Shown piece after piece: positions 19,249 to 30,200 of a DNA stretch of 64,000 nt. The stretch spans positions 1 to 64,000 of the IMG/VR virus record IMGVR_UViG_3300021961_000048; one strand, written 5' to 3'. Source of the stretch: a virus. The position numbers and the translations under genes were made by a program. The notes below the pieces were generated by a model, which did not search any database, was not told the origin of the DNA, and worked only from the letters and a program-made list of their open reading frames with translations. Numbering within the stretch: the first letter of the stretch is position 1; every line of letters starts with the position of its first letter.

Positions 19249-21108
19249 TTATTCTGGTTCGTTTCTCAGGAGGTAATCGTAATAAACCTCCCAGAGATTA
19301 CCTGTCGCACTAGAGCTACCACCAGAAATAGCATCGGTTGGATCAAACTTATAGTTTGCACCGTTGTTGACAGGGTTGGACAGGATAAGTTGGACGTAAC
19401 CGTTACCATATCCTTGTGGTGAATCATCCCAAGAGACGATAGTCGCACTAACGCCAGAGACGGATCCCGAAACAGATTCACCAACAGAGAACTGAGTAAT
19501 ACCGTTCCAGTCTTTCAATACCATTCTGATATCAGCAGAGTGTGATTCACCATCACCCAGCTGACCAGCATCCTGCACAGTTGCAACTAGAGGATTCTGA
19601 CTACCGTCAAATACTCTGTCACCGATTGCTAGCAGGGTTGTGTTTTGACCACCGACGGTTTCCTCAATACCATACTTGGATGAGGCAATACCACCGTCCA
19701 GGCTGACTTCATATTCAAAGTCTGTTCCTGTGTTGATGATGTCAATGATGCCGTCACCAGCACCCTCCAGTTCATTATCGTCTTCAAACCTACTGTCTGG
19801 TCTGATTGAAAGTGGTGATGTAAACAGAACGATCTCATCACCAGGAGAATCCAGGATTACGTGAGGTTCCACACCAGTTCCAGAAGAACCAGCAACACCA
19901 GCGATGAATGTGATAATCTTTGTTTCTGCTTGAGACTTGCCAGCATCAATAAATGCTAGTTCGTCAACTTCAAACACCAGATACAGTTCTCTTGTTTCTG
20001 GTCTCCAGTCGTAAACAATAGCGATCTTGTTATCTGCCGATTCTTGAACACGGCGAACCCTATCGTTAATAGCGAACTGATAACCAGTAATACCTGTATT
20101 AGGATTATTTTGCAGAGAATCCAGAACAACCTTCTGGTCATACTTGAAGTTAATACCTCTAGTAATCCCTTTGAACTGGGTTGCAGTTTTGGATGTGTAT
20201 CTAAAGATCTCCTTACCAATCTGTGCCTTACCCGAACCAGGGAATGCTGCAGTGGTTTCAACGTTGATTGTGGTGTCAGAAACACCAACATCGGAAGTAA
20301 GACCAGTAATGTTGTAGAGAACCGAGTTCAGTGACTGACGATTTCTGGCAGTTCTGACTAGGTTTGTATTTCTTGTGAAGATAACCTGAGGGGATGATGT
20401 GTATCCACCACCAGGGTTTGTGATATTGATGTTTGTAATCTTGCCAAGATTTACAACTGCTTCTGCAGTTGCACCAGATCCACCACCACCAATCAACTGG
20501 ATGATGGGTGGAGTCTCGAAGAACTCACCAGGGTTACTGATGTTAATGTTCTCAATCTGACCAAACTCATTAACTTCACAAATACCAGTTGCACCCTCAC
20601 CACCGCCACCAGCGATGACGAGAGCAACGTCAGATCTAGTGTAGTTACGACCGACATTTTCTAGAGATAGACCAGTCACAAAACCAGTAACAGGCACCAA
20701 CTCTGCACCAGCACCACCACCGCCGACAATCGATGCGCTAGTGCCACCGAAATAGTTGTCACCATTTCTTCTGAGTTGGATGTAGTCAACTCCACCATTT
20801 TCATCTAGGAAGACTTGACCACCAGCACCAAAAGCACCAAAGTCGGTGCTATTGATGACCAGTCGAAGTGGACTGTATCCTTCACCAGGATCCAAAACCT
20901 CAACTGCCTGAATCTCACCTGCAGTGTTGATTACGGGTCTCAGAACTGCATCCCTAAGTGGTGTGCCGCAGTTACCAATAGTAAGTTGCGGAGGATCATT
21001 GGCGTCATAACCAGATCCACCATCAACAACATACACCTCACGGACACCGTAGGTGCTGTTGAATACGGGATCGATTATCGCACCGCTACCTGGGACTGTT
21101 CTTGCCAT
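19249..21108 (-). CDS. Virion structural protein with glycine-rich GGSGY beta repeats (619 aa)
   Basis: The protein starts MARTVPGSGAIIDPVFNSTY. It is built from repeated units of the type V.DGGSGYDANDPPQLTI, VLDPGEGYSP, NVGRNYTRSD, NPGGGYTSSPQVIF, each followed by GGGGSGATAEAVV. The same units recur many times in the 7523-residue protein upstream and in the 1180-residue protein, so these belong to one cyanophage virion repeat family. The middle (about residues 270-350) has ITGLTSDVGVSDTTINVETT and FPGSGKAQIGKEIFRYTSKT, a module also seen in other cyanophage baseplate proteins. The C-terminus has a GESVSGSVSGVSATIVSWDD turn. I infer a baseplate or fibre role from the position between gp7 and gp8. 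Confidence 0.72.
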   Translation of the reverse strand: MARTVPGSGAIIDPVFNSTYGVREVYVVDGGSGYDANDPPQLTIGNCGTPLRDAVLRPVINTAGEIQAVEVLDPGEGYSPLRLVINSTDFGAFGAGGQVFLDENGGVDYIQLRRNGDNYFGGTSASIVGGGGAGAELVPVTGFVTGLSLENVGRNYTRSDVALVIAGGGGEGATGICEVNEFGQIENINISNPGEFFETPPIIQLIGGGGSGATAEAVVNLGKITNINITNPGGGYTSSPQVIFTRNTNLVRTARNRQSLNSVLYNITGLTSDVGVSDTTINVETTAAFPGSGKAQIGKEIFRYTSKTATQFKGITRGINFKYDQKVVLDSLQNNPNTGITGYQFAINDRVRRVQESADNKIAIVYDWRPETRELYLVFEVDELAFIDAGKSQAETKIITFIAGVAGSSGTGVEPHVILDSPGDEIVLFTSPLSIRPDSRFEDDNELEGAGDGIIDIINTGTDFEYEVSLDGGIASSKYGIEETVGGQNTTLLAIGDRVFDGSQNPLVATVQDAGQLGDGESHSADIRMVLKDWNGITQFSVGESVSGSVSGVSATIVSWDDSPQGYGNGYVQLILSNPVNNGANYKFDPTDAISGGSSSATGNLWEVYYDYLLRNEPE

Positions 21109-21111
21109 TTA

Positions 21112-22617
21112 TCAGACCACTACAATGTTTCCGACCATCCCAGCATGGATGGTGCACTGATACACATAAGTCGTACCTGCACTCACAGACATGGGGACTG
21201 TGTACACAAGAACGCCAGTTGTAGATCCAGAAACGCCATCTGTTACAGCAGCACCACCAGATCCAACGCGGATTTCAAAGGGGTGACTGGTACCAGTTGT
21301 ATTATTGAATCTATATGTGAAACCTCTATAAACATAGATTGTTGGATCGTCTGTAGTGTTGCTCAGACCAGGACCATCGAATCTATATGCTTGGGTGCCG
21401 TTTGCGGTGATATCCCAAGAGAGTACGGGTGATGCATATGCACCGAAAGTGTTGGTTCCTATACCAACAATCGACTGACCTTCAGTAACAGTGGGAAGAG
21501 CAGGTGCAGTATTGTTAATGGTAACTACTGTGCTTGCACCATCACCAGTAACAACTGTAGAGATGTTTGTTCCACCAGTGAAAGTTAACTCAGCAGTTGC
21601 AGCAGATGCAGTCTGAGTTCCAGTATCACCACTGACAGTCTCATAAAGATTTTGTGTGATGTTAGGTGCACTGTTTGTGACAGTGAGGTTATCTCCAGAG
21701 ATCGCTGTCGAAATACCTGTGCCGCCAATAATGTTGATTTGGGATGTGGTTGTAGTAGCAGTCTTGCTACCACTATCCGAACCGATCACGCTGAACAGGT
21801 TTTGATCTGGATCACCCAGAGCACCAGTCATATCAATGGTGAGTGTGTCACCAGAGATGGTTGTGGAGATGTTTGTGCCACCTGCAATGGTCAAAACATC
21901 CTGTGCAGCACTAGCAGTTGTGGTGCCAGTGTCGGCATTAAATGTTTCCCACAGGTTTTGTGTACCAGATGATCCACCCTCACCAGTTGCATCATTGGCA
22001 GGTTCAAACTTAGAAGTTGTAGAGTTCCACTTCAGGATTTGACCGTTGGAGGGACCACCGCCGACAGTCATGTCAACGTCAGCCAGATCACCAATGCTGC
22101 TATTTACGTCAACCAGTTCAATCCAAGAAGAGGAGTGAGCAAAGTATCCTTTACCAGTGTCATGAACATGAGCAAACATGCCATGGTGATTGGTAGCATT
22201 GGGGAGGTCTGCCAACTCATTGTAGGGTGCATACCATTTCAGGTATCCATCTGCACCATCAATATAGGTATATGGCGTACCACTGTTACCACCCCAGAAG
22301 TTGATATCACCCACACCGCTTGGTTTGATGGTGACATTGCCGTTACTATTTGAGGTGATGTTGAATCCACTGACATCAAGATCTGCTGTCAGGGTATCTA
22401 GGTGATCCCCATAAAACTCTGCTTGTGGTTCGGTTCTGAAACGAAGAACTTGACCTTCTGTGATACCAGCACCGATATTGATCAGAATATCGGTACCATT
22501 ACCAAGGCGATCGTACAGTTCATCGATGACATTATTAAGTTTGACGGCACCATCTCTTAGGGTGTCGCCAGTACCGTCATTAGCGGCAGAACCAATACCA
22601 ATATTCTGCTTAGACAT
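21112..22617 (-). CDS. Virion protein with C-terminal cupredoxin (type 1 copper) domain
   Basis: The N-terminus (IGIGSAANDGTGDTLRDGAV then KLNNVIDELYDRLG) is a common cyanophage tail-fibre start. Residues about 220-370 are beta repeats of the form ISTTISGDTLTIDMTG. The last 100 residues form a cupredoxin-like domain: IYVYRGFTYRFNNTTGTSHP, then TYVYQCTIHAGMVGNIVV. All four type 1 copper ligands can be assigned, as H445, C488, H491 and M494, with the C-x2-H-x2-M spacing of amicyanin. The domain is therefore likely to bind copper, though redox activity is not shown. It sits next to a YHYH-domain protein. The gene starts 25 bases after that gene's stop. Confidence 0.72.
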   Translation of the reverse strand: MSKQNIGIGSAANDGTGDTLRDGAVKLNNVIDELYDRLGNGTDILINIGAGITEGQVLRFRTEPQAEFYGDHLDTLTADLDVSGFNITSNSNGNVTIKPSGVGDINFWGGNSGTPYTYIDGADGYLKWYAPYNELADLPNATNHHGMFAHVHDTGKGYFAHSSSWIELVDVNSSIGDLADVDMTVGGGPSNGQILKWNSTTSKFEPANDATGEGGSSGTQNLWETFNADTGTTTASAAQDVLTIAGGTNISTTISGDTLTIDMTGALGDPDQNLFSVIGSDSGSKTATTTTSQINIIGGTGISTAISGDNLTVTNSAPNITQNLYETVSGDTGTQTASAATAELTFTGGTNISTVVTGDGASTVVTINNTAPALPTVTEGQSIVGIGTNTFGAYASPVLSWDITANGTQAYRFDGPGLSNTTDDPTIYVYRGFTYRFNNTTGTSHPFEIRVGSGGAAVTDGVSGSTTGVLVYTVPMSVSAGTTYVYQCTIHAGMVGNIVVV

Positions 22618-22627
22618 AGTTCTCGGA

Positions 22628-22635
22628 CTTTTATA
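22628..22635 (-). promoter_or_regulatory. Late-promoter-like TATAAAAG
   Basis: TATAAAAG on the minus strand lies in the 25-base gap between the YHYH and cupredoxin genes, 10 bases before the ATG. It is close to the T4 late octamer. The short distance to the start codon would give an almost leaderless message, so it is only a weak candidate. Confidence 0.3.
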
Positions 22636-22642
22636 GTGCTAT

Positions 22643-24238
22643 TTAGGTTTGATCGAAACGGGTAGATGTACTGTCGAACGTTGTCGCAGTAGCATCGAAC
22701 TGGGTATCTCCAGTTGCACCACCCACACCTGTTACGGTAAGAGTTGCAACGTCGGAAGTCAGTGGTGAGTTTTGTGCTGGTGTAGGAGCACCAATCGGTC
22801 CACGAATCTCAACTTTGAACTTGTACCCCGTCATGTATGCAAGAGCAGTGAAGGAGTAGGAAGAGGAAGTTGCGCCGTTGAGAGTGGAATAAGAGAAACC
22901 ACCATCAGTAGATCTAAACCACTGATATGTCTTCGGTCCATTCTCAGGAAGAATGGTTACAGCAACACTGAATGTTGCAAGTTGTCCACTATTAACTGTG
23001 ACGTTTTGTGGTTGTGTGTTGATCTGTAGAGTAGGTGCAACGCCACCAGGACCCTCGCCACCAGCACCAGGATCGGGAGGAGCAGCAGCACCATTGTTTG
23101 GTGGTTGATCAATAGACTGCCTAGATGTCAGACCAATCATGTATGGGAACTGGGCATCTCCTGTTTCATCGATTGTCAGGAAGTATGCGTAGGTGCCGTT
23201 GGGATACTCAGGAGTGAGGCAGAAACGCCCGTTGTGGGAGTCTAGTGAACCCTGTCCCTCGGTGTACTCCCAGTCCTGCATAAATGACCCTGCAGGGGGG
23301 TTCTGGAGGGTGCTGCCATAGGAAGGTCTACCTTCTGGTTCAATAGGTTTGAGATCGTATGATGTGGTCATGTATGTGATCTCAGACTCATTGTTCCATG
23401 GGTCTGTATACGCAAACGGACCATAGACAGGGAATCCATCAAAAGCGATGCCAAGCATCTTGGAGTGACCATCGGGATGTCTCAGATTGTCGCCGTTATA
23501 CTGAGTCAGACCGTAGTAGTCATTGTATGTTGACATGATGGAACCATTTTTCCAACAGTCAATGAAGTGTGTATCGTGATAGTGATACTGACCTGTGTTC
23601 TCTGGGTGACCACCGCATTGGTCATCGCCAAAATCTACTGGAGACAACTCATAGTGTGCGTTCCAGTTGAATCCTGCTGGTGGGTTACCACCAGCACCAG
23701 CACTAGGGTTAAACAGTGCAACACCATTTGCTGCTACACCAATAATGCCCAGTGGCGTCGGTGTTCTACCATTTCTCTGATCATAATATGTGTATGTTCC
23801 TGTATCGCCATAAGAGGAATCTGCAACAATCAAGTCGAGAGTTGTATCTGTACTTCTCCAACAGTTGCCAGGTGTAGAAGTAAAGGTTGTGCCCTGATAT
23901 ACAAACTTCTGCCTTCTACCATCGCTGAATACAAACATTAAGTTGTCTCCAGGACGAATCGTGCCAGAAGTCGGATCTGCACTTAGCAGAGCATTGTCGT
24001 CTGGTGATAGTGGGATAGTAATAACGTATCCTTCCTTCGACCAAGTATTATCGTCAAACGTTCTAGCAACACCAAACGTACCACCTCTAAAAAAGAAGTC
24101 ATGCTCAAACGCCTGTTCAGTAACAGTGTTTGGGTTGTTTGTATTAGGGAACGTTCCGTAAGCTACGGGGTCTGGTAAACCATCCCCCGTAACCGTCAGA
24201 ATATTATTAGCAGGATTGTACGCAGCGGTTGCGGTCAT
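22643..24238 (-). CDS. Virion protein with YHYH domain and C-terminal Ig-like domain
   Basis: A 531-residue protein. Residues about 150-370 match the YHYH domain: the literal QYHYHDTHF at residues 217-225, LGIAFDGFPVYGPFAY, and the HNGRFCLTPEYPNGTYAYFL segment typical of the family. A proline-glycine linker (AAAPPDPGAGGEGPGG) follows. Then comes an Ig-like domain (about residues 395-510) with INTQPQNVTVNSGQLATFSV and TYQWFRSTDGGFSYS. Ig-like domains on phage virions usually serve surface adhesion. The biochemical role of YHYH is unknown to me, but its clustered His suggests metal binding. A degenerate YHYH copy also occurs in the neighbouring giant protein, which hints at duplication within the locus. 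Confidence 0.8.
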   Translation of the reverse strand: MTATAAYNPANNILTVTGDGLPDPVAYGTFPNTNNPNTVTEQAFEHDFFFRGGTFGVARTFDDNTWSKEGYVITIPLSPDDNALLSADPTSGTIRPGDNLMFVFSDGRRQKFVYQGTTFTSTPGNCWRSTDTTLDLIVADSSYGDTGTYTYYDQRNGRTPTPLGIIGVAANGVALFNPSAGAGGNPPAGFNWNAHYELSPVDFGDDQCGGHPENTGQYHYHDTHFIDCWKNGSIMSTYNDYYGLTQYNGDNLRHPDGHSKMLGIAFDGFPVYGPFAYTDPWNNESEITYMTTSYDLKPIEPEGRPSYGSTLQNPPAGSFMQDWEYTEGQGSLDSHNGRFCLTPEYPNGTYAYFLTIDETGDAQFPYMIGLTSRQSIDQPPNNGAAAPPDPGAGGEGPGGVAPTLQINTQPQNVTVNSGQLATFSVAVTILPENGPKTYQWFRSTDGGFSYSTLNGATSSSYSFTALAYMTGYKFKVEIRGPIGAPTPAQNSPLTSDVATLTVTGVGGATGDTQFDATATTFDSTSTRFDQT

Positions 24239-24248
24239 CGTTTTTGAC

Positions 24249-24256
24249 TATTTATT
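24249..24256 (-). promoter_or_regulatory. Late-promoter-like AATAAATA before the YHYH gene
   Basis: AATAAATA on the minus strand overlaps the stop codon of the giant gene and lies 10 bases upstream of the YHYH gene start. It differs from the T4 late consensus at the first base. Similar octamers recur at other gene ends here. Confidence 0.3.
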
Positions 24257-27200
24257 GTGCGAAGATAGACGAGGGAACGAAGTTGGCGATCACGGTTGCA
24301 CCCGTCTGTACCTTAAGGACAGAGGAGTTGGAGTAGACAGGTGTTGCGCCTGCGTATGTGATTGCAACTCTATATTCATCACCATCATCACCCTGAATGG
24401 TGCTGCTGGTTGTGTAGATGGACTGGTTAGCACCGATGATGTTGTTCCAATCCGTTTCACCGTAGTTCTTCTTCTGCCACTGATAGTTCAGACCCTCGGT
24501 CACGCCCAGGGGATCGCCATCAGCAGCGTTGAACACTGCGATCACGTTGAACACTGCGGTTTGACCCTGGTTCACGGTGATGTTCAGAGGTTGACGTGTG
24601 ATCTGGATTGCACCCGATTCGATGGTGATTGTTTCACCAGTGGTGGCGTCAATCGCCTCACCCGCGTAGACATCGAAACCACCGTTGATCGGAGCGCCCT
24701 GAGGCGTTGTGAAGTCATCGGCAACCGTTGTCAGAACGCTGACTGTAGGCAGTGCATAACCAACACCAGGGGTCTTAACTTGGATGCTCGCGACACCCAT
24801 TTGTGCACGTACGCGACCGTCAAAACCACTGGAGGAGATCACGTCCACATTCGGGCGTGTGGTGTAACCGTTGCCAGGGTTGGTGATGATTGCTGCGGAG
24901 AGCGTACCTTGGCGAATGTTAGCCAACGCGGCAGCGTTGCGACCCTTGACTGTGCCTGTGTACTCGAAGGTAACCAGCGAGTTGGAGGATTCAATCAGAG
25001 CGACCTCACGAGGTTCCAGTTCGTTTTCACCTTCGATGAAGAGTTGGTCACCTGCTTCGATCGGGGGAACGACGGTTGCAGCAATAACGTCCGCGTCAGA
25101 ACCGATGTAGCTGAATGATACAAAGGTCGTGCCTGCGCGAGGAATCTCAGAGAAGATGATACGAGAACCAACGATTTCATAACCAACGCCAGGTTCCTGA
25201 ATGATGCCGTTGAGCGAAACGATGATGTTGTTCTCAGGCAGGATAGTGTTGGAAGAAACACCTTCCGTCAGGGTCAGGGAGTAGAAACCACCCTGATACT
25301 TGAGGTTGAACGAGGAGCGGAGCGAGTCAAACTCAAAGCTGATATCATCCAGTTGACGGAGTTTACCGATGTAGTAACCGATGAACTCAGATCCAACTTC
25401 AGGTGCCTCTGTGAACGTAATCTCGTCAGAAGACGCGGTGTACGCGGCAGCAGCGCCAGGAGGTTGAAGGATGCCGTTCACGAAGATCAGCATGTGACCT
25501 GCGGGGTCGGGCAGATATTGCTCACCGTTAGCGATGGTCAGTTTGAAGGTTGTTTGAGAACCATCGAAACCACGGAAGTAGCGGTTGACACGACCAATCA
25601 GATCGCGTGCGAGAGAAACACCTGCCTGCCAACCACCATCAGAAGTGATGGTCATGTTGGTCAGGAAGTCGCCCACAACTTCTTCCAACCAGCAGCGAGC
25701 AGTTGTACCTGTTTGCTCGATCTTGGCGATCTTACCGTAGGCAGAGTAAGTGGTTTCAACGAAGTTGCCCGAAGCAAAGATCAGCGGGAAGTTGTTGAGG
25801 TTTTCAAACTTACCAACGTTGTAACCGCCAGCACCGAATGTGTTAATCGGCAGGTTGCCGCCACCAGTTTGTACAGGCGAGGTGAGGTAGAGATCATTGA
25901 TGCCATCATTGGGGCGATTGTCCCACTTGGAGACAGTTGCCGTGATGCCAGGTACCGCAATGGTAGTGCCTTGCAGCAGATAGACGGTATCACCAGAGTT
26001 GAAGTTACCTGTGTAACCCGTATCGCGTGAAACGCTAGTGAGGGACAGTTTGTAGACTTTCTGACCGTGCACGTATGTGTTGACGGAGATTGCCTGACCG
26101 TTATCCTCAATACCAACCAGATCGAGGTACTTATCTGTGACGGAACCGTAGATCACATCACCAGGCGTCCATGCGCTGTTGATTGTCTCAACGTCCATGG
26201 TGATACGACCACCACCCGTTCCGATAAGAACACCACGCTTGTCGTTATACACGTCAATGTATGCTTCGGTAGCGGTGTCTTTCTTGAACAACCAGTCACC
26301 CTGAGTGAAGATACCCGTCTTGGTGTTCAGCAGCAGACGATCTTCTGCAACTGCCGTTACGGTTGCGGTTGCACCCGAATCGATACCTTCGAGGATATCT
26401 CCTTGAGAGATAGTACCCTGCAGGGTTTCAATCTTGATCCAACCGTTGTCAAACTCGTCGGGAGTGACGTGCTGCATAACGTAACCGTTGTTGCCTGTGG
26501 AACCCTGAACCACGACTTGCTCACCATCGATGAATGTAGTCGTGGACATTGTTTCAAGACCATAGTATTTGAAGGTCTTAACAACTTTTGCGTTATTGAT
26601 AAATGTAGATGATACTTCAGCAGAAGTACCAGTTGTTGTGCCCACGAGCACGTCAGCGATATTAAATCCAGCAGAAATGGGAGTCTGGATATCGCGGATG
26701 CCGAAGTCGTTAGTGACGCGAGTAACACCTGCACGACGAGCAGTAAAGAACTGCTGGTTACCTGTGTTTGTGGTATCAAGAGTGAAGTCACGGAAGCGAG
26801 CATCATGCTTGGGCATACGGGAGATTTCAAACCACTGTGCCTCAGCATTGAGGACGTAGTAGAAGTCTTGATCGTTTGCACCATCCAGAGAAGTTGCAGA
26901 TGCCAGAACGTACTTCAGAACATCGCCACGGCGGAAGAAGTTGGTACGGTTGATGCGTACGCGGTTTTCTTCACGCTCCCAACCAACTTCGATTGTCGGT
27001 GTGAGCAGAACCAGAGCGGGATCTGTGTTGTAGTCTTCACCTTCGTTGTAGGAGTTGTTGAGGTTTTGAACGTCAGTGGAAGCAACGAATGTGACCACGT
27101 TATCCGAGGGGAATGTGCCACGCTCGATAGCAAACTCCAGGCAGTTGAGCGAGGAGTCCATGTTGAACTCGGTGCTCTCCTGATCCCACTCCAGGCGAGG

Positions 27201-30200
27201 AGTATAACCTTGGACCTGTTCAGGACTCCAAACATCGTACGGAGTCCAGGCAGGATTGTCAAAGTTGAACATCACATCCTTCGCGTACTCACGAACCTTG
27301 TTCATGCAGTACAGGAGGCGGATTCTCTGGATAGTGGGGTAAGCGATGAAGTTGCCTTCGCCGTCAAACCACTCATTTGCAAGTTTGAATGCACCTGCGT
27401 TACCGCCAGTAGCGATGTCATAGATACATGCTTCAAGAACATCCTGGGCATATGCCAGATCAGGAATATTGCCAGAAGGATATTGTGCCAGGGTTGCTGC
27501 CACAGCACGACCAGTAATCGCGTGATCATTCTTGCGAATAAACTCTGCAGTCAGGCGGTTCGAGTAGGAACCAGAACCCAGACTATCCAGCATCAGATCA
27601 AACAGAGTCCATGCAGCATCAATCACGTTGTAGCAAGTGTATTGCTGATACAGAGTGTTAGTAAATCCGTCTGTGGGAACTGTTCTGGTGATGCTTTGCA
27701 GGTAGTTGGACGGGGAAGATGCACTTGCGTCGGTGATTGTCTGCAGAACGATATCAAACAGATCGTTGATAACAACTGCGACGTTCTGGCAAGTATTACC
27801 CCAAGAAGATGCCGACTGATCGTATGTGATTGTAAGATCACGCTCAGCAGAGTCGGCGGTGTACTTCATCGGCCAGATTGTTGGCAGAGTACGAGTAACG
27901 CCACCCAGAGTGGTGTAGTTGGTGATTGTGTCGGTAACGATGCCGAACAGGTCGTTGATCGAAGACTCAACGTTTGAACATGCACCACCACCAGGAGGAA
28001 CCGTACGGGATGCGTGGTTCATGTTGCCATTCACCACAGCGTCGGTAACGATCGACAGCAGCGTTGTAGCAGCAGAAACCTCAGTCGGACATGCGGGTTG
28101 GGTCACGTCAGCAGTGATCGTGAGATCTCTGTACTGAGTCAGAGTTGTGCGACCTGCTGCATTCCAGGAGTTTGCTGCAACGGGTTGGATGTTACGGATA
28201 ACATCGGGCAGGATGCTGCTGTTGATGTAGTTGAAGATCGCCTGTGTCCAACCGTTTTGGGGAGAACCGATGTGACCGTTCTGGACATACTCGTTTGCGT
28301 AATCCCAGACGTAGGAGTTACCGCCGTAAGCGACGTGATATGCAACACCCTTCAGGATACGCTCAGTATCATCGATACAGGAGACGGTGCCGTTGGGGAT
28401 TGTCCAACCATTAGTTGCCACGAAGGTATTAACAACACCTTCTGCAATCCAGCGAGCGTTGTTGTAGATCAGATTGTATGCGTCAGCAGCACGGGAGCGG
28501 TTTGCAGTAGTGCCACCAGTCAGAGCATTCTCGTCCAGAGTCACATAGTCGCGGGTTCTGAACTTGTAGGGTTCGTAGTCGAGTTCGTCATAATACTTCT
28601 GCTCAAACCCGTGAACCTCGTTACCAGTGTTGATAACGGGTACTGCACGCATGACCTGAATCGCAATGTCGCGTGCCTGATTGAAGGCATACACAGACTC
28701 GGTGGATTGAGATGCAACGTGCTGGAGACCTGCAGTGCCCACATAGAACTCAGCAGCGTCATAGACCATGTTGTTGCCGCCGTACTTCATGTTGAAGACG
28801 ATTGCATTCAGGGTATCTGCGATGTCATGAACACAGTTGATGTTGCCACCAGGGATCACGAGAGCAGGATACTGAACGGTTGTGCGATAGACTGCTTCCT
28901 CAGCGATGAAACGGATATTTCTGTCAAGGATGTTTGCAGCATCAACATAGCGAGATGCAACACCGTTCTGATCGTAGGACTCAACGCTAGGATCATTTTC
29001 CTCACCAGCCCCATAGCCATAGATGTTATCGCGTCCGAATCCGTTACGCATTGCGAGGATACAAATATCTCTCGCCATCTTGTATGCGTAGATGGATGCT
29101 TCTGCCTCACTTTCGATGTGGCGGAGGGAGTTATTTTCGGGTTCGATGTACAGTTCAGCAGCATCGTAAACCTTGCTGTTTCCACCCAGGCGAATGTCAT
29201 GGACAAGTGCCTCAATGAAACCAACAACGTCATCGATACAGTTTTGCTGACCGCCAGGAATCTGCAGATCTTGGAACTTAGCGAGGTCATTCATTCTCAT
29301 GACTGCCTCAGTTGCAATCTGCTTTTTGTTCCTTTCAATCATGTCTGCTGCATCAATCAGCTGGTTGTTGTCAGCACGGTTGGCGTTGTAACCCTGAGGA
29401 TCAACAGTAACACCGTGATCAATGTAAGGAACCTTTTGGGTATACTGAGCGATGTAGTAATCGTCAACATTTGTAGTACCCTGGGCAGGATTGGGTGCCT
29501 GACCGAACTGAACAAGCAGTTGGTTGATTGCTTTGGTGGAGAGGTACTTGGTGTAAGAGATTGCATCCAGCATCGGCAGCAGTTCTTCGCTGACGTGGAG
29601 GATATCTTGCTCACCATTCAGGTAGAAGTCGATAACTTCGTTAACTGCAGCATTGCCACCTGTGAGCAGGTCAGCGATGATTGCAGGAATGATGTACTGC
29701 TTGATATCGCGGATACAGATCTGACCGTTGTTACCACCAGGAATCTGCAGTTTGTCGTAGTAGGTACCGTTGATGGTAACTTCCCACTTATTCTCAATGT
29801 AACCAACGACTTCCTCAGCGATGTAATCTCTGTTCAACCACAGAGCATCACCAGCGTCGCGGAAGCGGTCGCCCGTAGGTGCGAGGATGTTCAGAATGTT
29901 CTGAGTCAGTGCGTCAATATTGTCAAGAACTTGCTGAGTAGCAGCAGTACCAGTTAGAGGAATACGGAGTTTTTCGCTGTAGGTATCTGTAAGATCCGTG
30001 TCTGTAGTGGTGACAACATACTTACAAAGTTCACCTGCTTGTTCCCATGCGTACAGGGATTGCAGAAGTTCTTTGCCGATAAACTCAAGACTTCCATCCT
30101 TCTCCAGGTAACCCTTGGCCGCGACGGTTGTGTAATAGTCGCCGCCATACTTCAGATCTTTGATGATAGCGTCGAGAATAAACTCTTCAGTATCACGGAG

